Origin: Syntrophomonadaceae bacterium
Lineage (GTDB): Bacteria; Bacillota_D; Dethiobacteria; DTU022
Length of the DNA: 22,214 nt
Direction of reading: 5' to 3'
NCBI GenBank assembly: GCA_003562605.1
Contig: PWUG01000049.1
Coordinates: 1-22,214 of the forward strand
Position 1 is the first letter of the stretch, and every line of letters begins with the position of its first letter. Made by a program: the position numbers and the translations under genes. Of this stretch, positions 15,586 through 22,214 are shown one piece after another. The notes under the pieces were generated by a model. It saw only the letters and a program-made list of their open reading frames with translations, searched no databases and was not told the origin of the DNA.

Positions 15586-16482
15586 ATGGATATCGGCCTG
15601 GTCGGGTTAGGCAAAATGGGCTATAATCTGGCCCTGAACATGATCGAGAAAGGGCACCGGGTTGTCGCGTATAGCCGCAGCAACAGCAAGGCGGAAGCCC
15701 TGAAAGCTGATGGGTTGAAAGCGACTGCTGACCCGGCTTATTTGGCCGGTTCGCTGGGCAAAAAAAAGGTGATCTGGTTAATGGTGCCCGCAGGAGAGCC
15801 TGTCAATCAGATGATTGAACTTTTTAAGCCGCACCTGTCCGGGGGCGATATCATCATTGATGGCGGCAATTCACATTACCGCGATTCAATCCGCCGATCA
15901 GAGATGCTTAAAGAACAGGGAATAGATTATGTCGATGCGGGGATCAGCGGGGGGCCGGAAGGGGCGCGCCGCAGCCCCTGCATGATGATCGGTTCCTCAC
16001 CGGAAACTTACAGCTACCTGGAAGCGCTTTTTATTGATTTATGCACCGAAGATGGCTGCTTAAGGGTAGGGGGCGCCGGTGCAGGCCACTTTGTGAAAAT
16101 GGTTCATAACGGAATTGAGTACGGGATGATGCAGGCTATCGCTGAAGGATTTGAGCTTCTTGAGCAAGGCCCCTACGAGATAGATTACCCCGCCCTTTCC
16201 GGACTTTGGAATACCGGCTCAGTTATCCGCAGTTGGCTGGTTGAACTAACAGGACAGCTATTTTCCGATAATCCGGGGTTGGCAAATATTGGACCGGTGA
16301 TCGGCTCTTCGGGAACGGGGCTCTGGGCCGTAGAAGAAGCCCTGCAGCAAAAAATACCCCTCCCGGTAATAACCAGCGCTCTCTACACCCGTTACCGGTC
16401 TGAGCAGGAAAACAGTTTCTCCGCTCGCCTGGTAGCCGGTTTACGCTACCAGTTCGGCGGACACGAAGTAGAAAAACCTTAG
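15586..16482 (+). CDS. gnd: 6-phosphogluconate dehydrogenase, short form
   Basis: Oxidative decarboxylation of 6-phosphogluconate to ribulose 5-phosphate, cytoplasmic. The protein is 298 residues, the length of the short bacterial type rather than the ~470 residues of E. coli Gnd. It shows the Rossmann motif GLVGLGKMG (4-12), MVPAG (66-70), the substrate loop SGGPEGARR (121-129) and the catalytic KMVHNGIEYG with Lys171, Asn175 and Glu178. Many short forms use NAD, but YSRSNSK after the second strand has an Arg that could favour NADP, so cofactor choice is open. The frame is open from 15538 with a TTG; the ATG at 15586 is chosen because AGGGGAG lies 8 bases before it and the Rossmann fold begins there. 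zwf follows 28 bases on, very likely in one operon. Confidence 0.94.
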   Translation: MDIGLVGLGKMGYNLALNMIEKGHRVVAYSRSNSKAEALKADGLKATADPAYLAGSLGKKKVIWLMVPAGEPVNQMIELFKPHLSGGDIIIDGGNSHYRDSIRRSEMLKEQGIDYVDAGISGGPEGARRSPCMMIGSSPETYSYLEALFIDLCTEDGCLRVGGAGAGHFVKMVHNGIEYGMMQAIAEGFELLEQGPYEIDYPALSGLWNTGSVIRSWLVELTGQLFSDNPGLANIGPVIGSSGTGLWAVEEALQQKIPLPVITSALYTRYRSEQENSFSARLVAGLRYQFGGHEVEKP

Positions 16483-16510
16483 CGCTACTGAGCTATAGGA
16501 GGTTAGACAT

Positions 16511-17977
16511 TTGACGGATCGAGAAAATATATGCATGATCATATTCGGCGGCACCGGCAGCCTGGCTCATCGTAAATTGGTCCCTGCTATATATGAAATG
16601 CAGCAAGTCGGCCAGCTTCCAATTGGCTTTACAGTCCTGGGGGTAGGGCGAAAGAATAAGAGCAGCGCTCAATACCGCCAGGAACTGGCTGCCTCGGTAG
16701 AAGAATATTCAGCTTCGCCATTCGAAAAAGAGTTATGGGAGAAAACAGCTTCCGGCTTACATTACCACGCCATGGACGTCGAAGATAGTTCTGCATACCA
16801 GGGTTTGAAGGATACTATCGATAAGTTGAGCGCCTCGCATACCAAGGCTCAAAACATCATCTATTATCTAGCCCTTGCTCCCAGGCTCTTCGATTCGGTG
16901 GCAGCAAACTTGAAGCAACACGGGCTGAACAACTCCTCAGACGGCTGGCGAAGGATTATCATTGAAAAACCTTTTGGTAACAATCTTGCTTCCGCAGCTG
17001 CGCTTAATGAGGCGCTTACAGGCACATTTAATGAACGTGACATTTACAGGATTGATCATTACCTGGGCAAAGAGATGCTGCAAAACATCCTGGTGATTCG
17101 CTTTGCCAACTGCATTTTTGAGCCGCTTTGGAAGAACCGCTACATCGATAATATACAAATTACAGCCAGTGAAGACAGTGGAATTGGAGAACGCGGACAT
17201 TATTACGATCTCTCCGGGGCGATGCGAGACATGGTTCAGAGCCATCTCTTTCAGATGCTTGCTTTAACCTCACTGGAGCCACCTTCACATGTGGATGTAG
17301 ATAGCCTTTATCAGGAAAAGCTGAGGCTTTTGGAAAAAATCTCAATCTGGCCCGAGGGCAGCACGAAGGACAATGTCGTTTTCGGGCAGTATGCAGGCTA
17401 CCGGGACGAACCGGATGTATCATCCGCTTCGCAAACAGAAACTTTTACCTTCCTAAAACTGGCCATAGATAACGAGAGATGGAGGGGTGTTCCTTTTTAC
17501 CTGCGCACCGGCAAAATGCTTGATGAAAAGATCGCCAAAATTGTAATCCAGTTTAAGGTTCCGTTGCAGATCAGCTCTCATCTTTTACCGGAAGGTTCTT
17601 TAGCAGATAAGCGCTTCCTACCCAACCTGCTAACCCTGAAGGTGCAACCCAGGGAAGGAGTAGTGTTTCAGTTTAACATAAAGAAGCCGGCCACCATGGC
17701 CGAAATTGTCCCTGTCGACATGGATTTCTGCCAGCCCTGTGCCTTCCTGATTAATACCCCTGAAGCTTACGAAAGGTTGCTGGCCGACGCCATGGCCGGG
17801 GATAAAACCAGGTTTTCAAGCTGGAAGGAAATTGAGTGCTCCTGGTCTATCATTGACTCTATCTATAAAGATTACCGTCTCGAAGGCGGCTGCCTGCATC
17901 CCTATCAACCGGGCAGCCGGGGTCCGGAGGCAGTTAGCAGCATCCTCGACAGGGATAAACGAAACTGGTGGAGATAA
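16511..17977 (+). CDS. zwf: Glucose-6-phosphate dehydrogenase
   Basis: Oxidises glucose 6-phosphate to 6-phosphogluconolactone, the entry step of the oxidative pentose phosphate pathway, in the cytoplasm. The protein is 488 residues, the family's usual length. The substrate site is RIDHYLGKE (180-188), with Asp182 and His183, and the catalytic base is His245 in QSHLFQ. EKPFG (152-156) is intact. The dinucleotide loop is GGTGSLAHRKL (13-23), where most relatives have GDLAxRKL: the Asp is replaced by Ser17. The start is TTG, supported by a perfect AGGAGG 8 bases before it and by alignment of the first strand. gnd is upstream and a cyclase-family hydrolase gene begins 30 bases downstream; a dedicated phosphogluconolactonase is not present. 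Confidence 0.96.
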   Translation: MTDRENICMIIFGGTGSLAHRKLVPAIYEMQQVGQLPIGFTVLGVGRKNKSSAQYRQELAASVEEYSASPFEKELWEKTASGLHYHAMDVEDSSAYQGLKDTIDKLSASHTKAQNIIYYLALAPRLFDSVAANLKQHGLNNSSDGWRRIIIEKPFGNNLASAAALNEALTGTFNERDIYRIDHYLGKEMLQNILVIRFANCIFEPLWKNRYIDNIQITASEDSGIGERGHYYDLSGAMRDMVQSHLFQMLALTSLEPPSHVDVDSLYQEKLRLLEKISIWPEGSTKDNVVFGQYAGYRDEPDVSSASQTETFTFLKLAIDNERWRGVPFYLRTGKMLDEKIAKIVIQFKVPLQISSHLLPEGSLADKRFLPNLLTLKVQPREGVVFQFNIKKPATMAEIVPVDMDFCQPCAFLINTPEAYERLLADAMAGDKTRFSSWKEIECSWSIIDSIYKDYRLEGGCLHPYQPGSRGPEAVSSILDRDKRNWWR

Positions 17978-18007
17978 AAACATTAACCTGAAAGGAGATA
18001 ATTTTAA

Positions 18008-18682
18008 ATGACCCTTTATGATATTTCAATGACTATATCTGAAGATATGGCCGTTTATAAAAACAGGCCGGCGAAAAAACCTCTGCTAAAAAACAGCGCC
18101 AGTTTTGAAAACAGTACTGTTTATGAAACAAGGCTTGATATGGATCTGCACACTGGAACTCATATCGATATGCCCCTTCATCTCCTGCCGGGCGGAGCAA
18201 CATCAGACCAGTGGCAGCATTCTGACACCATGACCTGCTGCCTGGTGCTTGACTTTTCTGCCATGACTGGTGACGCTTTAACAGCCGAACTCCTTGGGAG
18301 AGAAATGTCGAAATTAGAGGCGCAGGGGTTAGCTCTGAAAAGTGTGGAAACAGTGCTTCTGAAAACAAAAAATTCTTTTTCCGACCGTTTTGATTTTAAC
18401 TTCATTTACCTCGACAGAACAGGTGCAGAATACCTGGCCGAAAAACGGTTCCGCGGGGTAGGTATAGACGCACTGGGGATAGAGCGAGACCAGCCAGGTC
18501 ACGAAACTCATAAAACCCTGCTTGGGGCGGGAATATGGATTCTTGAAGGCCTGCGCCTGCAAAAGGTTCCGCCCGGGTTATATACCCTGATGCTTTTTCC
18601 GCTCAAAATTAAAGGGGTTGAGGCAATGCCGGCCAGGGCCGTTCTTCTTGAGCCCGGCTGCGAAAACTTGCCGGGAAATTAA
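18008..18682 (+). CDS. Cyclase-family (kynurenine formamidase fold) metal hydrolase
   Basis: A 224-residue protein of the cyclase family (Pfam PF04199), metal-dependent hydrolases that include bacterial kynurenine formamidase and isatin hydrolase. The metal-binding motif HTGTHIDMPLH is complete at 48-58 (His48, His52, Asp54, His58). The second conserved block carries His165, His168 and Glu180 (HETHKTLLGAGIWILEGL). AAGGAG lies 10 bases before the ATG. The gene sits 30 bases after zwf in the same orientation, so it is probably cotranscribed. No tryptophan-degradation gene is nearby. As these enzymes open amide or lactone-like bonds, hydrolysis of 6-phosphogluconolactone is an attractive inference, unsupported by any direct homology I can cite. 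Fold confident, substrate unknown. Confidence 0.88.
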   Translation: MTLYDISMTISEDMAVYKNRPAKKPLLKNSASFENSTVYETRLDMDLHTGTHIDMPLHLLPGGATSDQWQHSDTMTCCLVLDFSAMTGDALTAELLGREMSKLEAQGLALKSVETVLLKTKNSFSDRFDFNFIYLDRTGAEYLAEKRFRGVGIDALGIERDQPGHETHKTLLGAGIWILEGLRLQKVPPGLYTLMLFPLKIKGVEAMPARAVLLEPGCENLPGN

Positions 18683-18855
18683 CGGGGCGCAAAATAGTTT
18701 GGCATATGCTAACATTAACCCTCCAAATTATGCGCAACCGAGATTTTTACACCTTTTTCCATGAAAGAACCATAGCTGCCTGCCTGAAAACCTGGTAGCA
18801 GAAGGCAGGAGCCTGTTAGCTTATTTACAAATCAGTTCAAGAGGGAGAGATTTTA

Positions 18856-20583
18856 ATGCAGCTGAAAAATATACCCTGGGTACTGCTCCGGGAAGAACTG
18901 GATCGGCTGGACAGTGAAAGGGTTGTTGAACGGATCTGGAATCGTGACCACACTGTTTGGAGCCCCGACCCGGCAGAAATAAGTAACCGGCTTGGCTGGC
19001 TTCAAAGCCATGAAGAAATGAAAACCGCCCTGCCGGAAATTGAGCAGTTTGTTGAAGAAGTTCGCGCCGACGGAGTTAAGCAGGTTCTGCTGCTGGGGAT
19101 GGGCGGTTCGAGCCTGGCTCCAGAGGTTTTCGGCACAATATTCGGAAGCAGAAACGGTTATCCCTCCCTTGAAGTTCTGGACACGACGGACCCGGGCGCC
19201 ATTTTACATTTTGAGAGAAAGAGCGATCTTAAAAAGACTTTAATCATAGTCTCAACCAAGTCCGGCGGGACAGTGGAAACATTATCTCTGATGAAATATT
19301 TTTACAGTAAGGTCAGCGAAGAAGTGGGCGAAGAGAATGCCGGGCAGAACTTCATAGCTATAACCGATCCCGGCAGCAAGCTGGAAGAGAAGGCAGAAGC
19401 GCTGGGCTTTAGGAAAGTGTTTCTGAACAATCCGGACATCGGCGGCAGGTATTCCTCCCTCTCTTACTTCGGCCTGGTTCCGGCAGGCCTGTTGGGAATC
19501 GACTTGCAAACACTGCTGGAAAAGGCCAAAGAGATGGCTGTAGTCAGCAAAGCCGGGGATTTTTCAGCCAAAGACGGGAATACGCCCGCCCTGCTGGGCG
19601 CAGCCTTAAGCGCGATGGGCAAAAGCGGACAGGACAAGATAACCCTGATCGCTTCGGAAAAAATTCGCCCCTTTGGGCTCTGGCTTGAGCAGCTCCTGGC
19701 TGAAAGCACCGGCAAAAAAGGTAAAGGATTATTGCCTGTTGACAGCGAGCCCCTGTTAAAGGCTGCAGAATATGGGCCTGATCGGCTATTTATTATATTC
19801 AGCCTGAATCAAGACCCTGAAATGGAGGAAACGGCCAAAACCATGGCAAATCAGGGGCTCCCCCTGATCCGGCTGGACCTGCCCGACATCTACAGCCTGG
19901 GTGGAGAAATGTTCCGCTGGATGATGGCAACAGCAATTGCCGGCTGGTCGCTTCAGATCAACCCCTTTGACCAGCCTGATGTAGAATCAGCCAAGGTTTT
20001 AGCCCGCGACCTGATCACTGAATACGAGGAAAAAGGCCGGCTTAAAGAAGCTGAGCCGGATTTTGAGCTTGATTGCTTTCAGGTTTACCTCGGCTGCCCG
20101 CGCTTTAAGGCAAACAACCTTGAAGAGGGCTGGCAGGGCTTTTTCAGCGCCCTTCAGCAAGCCTCCACCGTCAAGATGGGGGCTCTGCCGTATGTCGCTA
20201 TTCAGGCTTACCTGCAGCCAGACCCTGAAACAGACCGCGCTTTACAACTGCTGCGCCAAAAAATCGGCTCTCTCTACAGAGTAGCTGTCACCGTCGGTTA
20301 CGGACCGCGCTTTCTTCATTCTACCGGCCAACTGCACAAGGGCGATGCCGGTAACGGGTTCTTTATTCAGCTCACCGCTGAAGACCGGGAAGATGTGATA
20401 ATTCCAGGCGGGTCCGGCAGCGGCCGCCGCTCAATCAGCTTCGGAACACTGAAGAAGGCCCAGGCGCTGGGCGACTGGCAGGCTTTACTTGATGCGGGCC
20501 GAAAGGCGATTCGTTTCCACATAGTAAGCGATGCTGCAGGGGGAATTGATAAACTATCGCAAGCCCTGCAGAAACAGGACTAA
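18856..20583 (+). CDS. pgi: Glucose-6-phosphate isomerase, Tal-PGI C-terminal type
   Basis: A 575-residue sugar isomerase interconverting glucose 6-phosphate and fructose 6-phosphate. Two SIS-type halves are marked by GMGGSSLAPEV (81-91) and STKSGGTVE (133-141); GGRYSSLSYFGLVPA (196-210) and LEQLLAESTGKKGKG (277-291) are active-site blocks, the latter with the candidate catalytic Glu278. The C-terminus (TVGYGPRFLHSTGQLHKG, plus a VWSPDPAEISNRLGWL segment near 34-49) resembles the PGI part of fused transaldolase/PGI proteins of about 900 residues. The N-terminal transaldolase half is absent and the ATG with GAGGGAGA upstream starts cleanly, so this looks like a genuine stand-alone protein. It lies 173 bases after the cyclase gene, with no clear promoter, and converges on the sigma-54 regulator. 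Confidence 0.92.
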   Translation: MQLKNIPWVLLREELDRLDSERVVERIWNRDHTVWSPDPAEISNRLGWLQSHEEMKTALPEIEQFVEEVRADGVKQVLLLGMGGSSLAPEVFGTIFGSRNGYPSLEVLDTTDPGAILHFERKSDLKKTLIIVSTKSGGTVETLSLMKYFYSKVSEEVGEENAGQNFIAITDPGSKLEEKAEALGFRKVFLNNPDIGGRYSSLSYFGLVPAGLLGIDLQTLLEKAKEMAVVSKAGDFSAKDGNTPALLGAALSAMGKSGQDKITLIASEKIRPFGLWLEQLLAESTGKKGKGLLPVDSEPLLKAAEYGPDRLFIIFSLNQDPEMEETAKTMANQGLPLIRLDLPDIYSLGGEMFRWMMATAIAGWSLQINPFDQPDVESAKVLARDLITEYEEKGRLKEAEPDFELDCFQVYLGCPRFKANNLEEGWQGFFSALQQASTVKMGALPYVAIQAYLQPDPETDRALQLLRQKIGSLYRVAVTVGYGPRFLHSTGQLHKGDAGNGFFIQLTAEDREDVIIPGGSGSGRRSISFGTLKKAQALGDWQALLDAGRKAIRFHIVSDAAGGIDKLSQALQKQD

Positions 20584-20644
20584 TTACAAGAAGAGAGATT
20601 GCAATCGCACGCTGCCCTCAAACCGCGCGCTGCACCCGGTTAAT

Positions 20645-22214
20645 TTACACGAGCGGTTCCTTTATCCCTTCGAGAGAGTACTTTTGCATTTTTCGCGACA
20701 GGGTTGATTGATCTATTTTAAGATGCTTTGCCGCCCTGGATCCGGAGCCATATTTATTAATCGCTGCCGTTATAAGCTCTTTTTCCAGCCGGCTAACCGC
20801 TTCTTTAAGGGGTATAACCTCTTCTTCTGACCCGTTCTGGCAGCTTTCAACGTAGTCCTGGGTAAGTATTTCCGGCAAATCATCCAGATCGATAATATCT
20901 TCCTTAGCAATTACCACCAGACGCTCAATATTGTTTTCCAGTTCCCGTACATTGCCGGGCCAGGAGTAGGATACCAGTTTTGCCAGGGCATCGCTGGAGA
21001 TATGTTTGTTGTAATGATAGGCCTCATTATATTTTTTCAGAAAGGTGTAAATCAATAGGGGGATCTCTTCTTTTCTTTCCCTGAGCGGTGGAATATAAAT
21101 GGGCACAACATTTAAGCGGTAATAGAGATCCTGGCGAAATGCTCCTTTTTCAACCTGCTGCTCGAGATCCTTATTAGTTGCAGCGATAAATCTTACATCA
21201 AGGTCTACCGGAGAAGATGCGCCAACCCTCCGCATTTTTTTTTCCTGAATTACCTGAAGCAGTTTAACCTGCTGATCCATAGGCAGCTCACCGACTTCAT
21301 CGAGAAATACCGTACCTCCGTTTGCCGTTTCGAAGAGGCCGAATTTGCCGCTTTTAGCCGCCCCGGTAAAAGCACCCGGCGTATATCCGAACAGTTCGGA
21401 TTCAACCAGGTTTGGTGAAATGGAGCCGCAATTAATTTTAACAAAAGGCGCATTTTTGCGAACGCTGGATTGATGAATGTAGCGGGCAAGCAAATCCTTG
21501 CCGGTTCCAGATTCACCGGTAATCAGGACTGTAGAGTTTACACCGGCAACAAGCCTGGCAATATTGAGAATTTGCTGCATTTTTGGGGCCCCGGTTATGA
21601 ATACGGGCATTTTATTATCTACCGCGAGGGCAGGAATATCTTTGACTTCAGTAATAGTATTGCCAATTTCAATTTGACCGGTTATATCCCGCGATATGGC
21701 TATTATTTTTGAAATCCTGCCAGAATCGTCTTTAATCGGAATACCAACGGAAACCAGGGTTTTTCCGATACGGGTTGTCTGAATAACGATCTCCCGCTGT
21801 TTCGACTCGATTACCCTGGCGATAACCGATGGTTTAAAGAGGCCTTCCTTTTCCAAGTCCTGAACAAATCTGCCTTCAAGGTAATCTTTTTTAACACCGC
21901 ATTTTTTGGCAACATTTTCACTGGCCCGCAAAGTTTTACCTTTTCCATCGGCAATGTATATAGTTTCAGCGTAATGCTCAAACACCGCCTGCAGTTCGCT
22001 GTTCAACTGCCTGATTTTGCTCATTTCCCGCAACAGTTCCTGATCGGCCGTGACATCGCTAAATGATAAAATGTAAAACACTCTTTGCCCTGCCATCGCT
22101 TTTTCAAGTTTTGCTTCAAAGCTGCGGCCTGCCAGGCTAATCGGGGCGTGGGGCCCGTCAACAGAGAGCACTTCCAGGCTCATCCCCATATATTCTTCCA
22201 GCTCTTCCCGGGAA
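20645..22214 (-). CDS. Sigma-54-dependent PAS transcriptional activator (partial)
   Basis: The C-terminal part of a bacterial enhancer-binding protein. Numbering from the Met at 22189: end of a PAS-like domain to about 48, a PAS domain 63-172, an AAA+ domain 193-425 with Walker A GESGTGKD (225-232), the sigma-54 contact loop GAFTGA (272-277), Walker B TVFLDE and the FRQDLYYRLNVVPI block, and a Fis-type HTH at 475-503 (GSGSRAAKHLKIDQSTLSR). The frame stays open through the eight codons before this Met to the window edge (SREELEEY, a typical PAS start), so the true start lies outside. ATPase remodelling of sigma-54 RNA polymerase is expected, triggered by the PAS modules. It converges with pgi across a 61-base gap without a clear terminator. 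Targets are unknown. Confidence 0.93.
   Translation of the reverse strand, partial: SREELEEYMGMSLEVLSVDGPHAPISLAGRSFEAKLEKAMAGQRVFYILSFSDVTADQELLREMSKIRQLNSELQAVFEHYAETIYIADGKGKTLRASENVAKKCGVKKDYLEGRFVQDLEKEGLFKPSVIARVIESKQREIVIQTTRIGKTLVSVGIPIKDDSGRISKIIAISRDITGQIEIGNTITEVKDIPALAVDNKMPVFITGAPKMQQILNIARLVAGVNSTVLITGESGTGKDLLARYIHQSSVRKNAPFVKINCGSISPNLVESELFGYTPGAFTGAAKSGKFGLFETANGGTVFLDEVGELPMDQQVKLLQVIQEKKMRRVGASSPVDLDVRFIAATNKDLEQQVEKGAFRQDLYYRLNVVPIYIPPLRERKEEIPLLIYTFLKKYNEAYHYNKHISSDALAKLVSYSWPGNVRELENNIERLVVIAKEDIIDLDDLPEILTQDYVESCQNGSEEEVIPLKEAVSRLEKELITAAINKYGSGSRAAKHLKIDQSTLSRKMQKYSLEGIKEPLV

Noticed and set aside
18776..18815. CCTGCCT/AGGCAGG hairpin before pgi
   Set aside because: Seven base pairs around a 17-base loop with no T-tract; too weak to call a terminator or riboswitch.
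20584..20644. Bidirectional terminator between pgi and the sigma-54 regulator
   Set aside because: Expected for convergent genes, but only a short GC-rich imperfect stem and no T-tract is visible.
1..22214. CRISPR array, tRNA, rRNA, prophage or transposase genes
   Set aside because: Read on both strands; no regularly spaced repeats, tRNA-like cloverleaf with TTCGANNC loop, rRNA signature or transposase motif was recognised.

Overview
The window looks like chromosomal DNA of an anaerobic, low-to-mid GC member of the Firmicutes (Clostridia or a neighbouring class). The signs are strong AGGAGG/AAGGGG-type ribosome binding sites, TTG starts (zwf and the flavoprotein), a PAS/sigma-54 activator, a CRP-independent LacI-controlled sugar locus, and a short palindromic repeat (AAGGGACGGTTCTCTGTT type) of a kind I associate with Clostridia. 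I cannot name the genus.

Region 1 (1-2520, minus strand): a PAS-only sensory protein with no output domain, a small Pr6Pr-type membrane protein, and copies of the palindromic repeat in the 3' flanks. Region 2 (2521-13585, minus strand): a complete glucoside uptake and phosphorolysis locus. In transcription order it has a P-loop uridine-kinase-like enzyme, a GH13_18 (sucrose-phosphorylase-like) enzyme, a LacI-family regulator, a lipoprotein solute-binding protein, two ABC permeases, an MsmK/UgpC-type ATPase and a GH65 phosphorylase-family enzyme. Gene content parallels the Escherichia coli ycj cluster (YcjM, YcjNOP, YcjT, YcjV, YcjW), but the kinase has no ycj counterpart and no beta-phosphoglucomutase is visible. 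Region 3 (13829-15196, minus): a MerA/LPD-like flavoprotein disulfide reductase.

Region 4 (15586-20583, plus strand): a divergent set for hexose phosphate oxidation: short-form 6-phosphogluconate dehydrogenase, glucose-6-phosphate dehydrogenase (TTG start), a cyclase/kynurenine-formamidase-fold hydrolase in the place where a 6-phosphogluconolactonase would be expected, and a stand-alone glucose-6-phosphate isomerase that resembles the C-terminal half of bifunctional transaldolase/PGI proteins. Region 5 (20645-22214, minus): a sigma-54-dependent PAS activator running off the window edge.

Inferred logic: an imported alpha-glucoside is cleaved by phosphorolysis to glucose 1-phosphate plus an acceptor. 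The acceptor may be phosphorylated by the linked kinase, and glucose 6-phosphate formed elsewhere by phosphoglucomutase feeds PGI or the oxidative pentose phosphate pathway. The best regulatory signal is a consensus promoter before lacI (TTGACA, 17 bp, TATAAT) whose spacer is filled by a perfect 14-bp LacI-type palindrome. The most testable novelty candidates are the cyclase as a replacement 6-phosphogluconolactonase, the kinase as an acceptor kinase, and the isolated PGI half of Tal-PGI.
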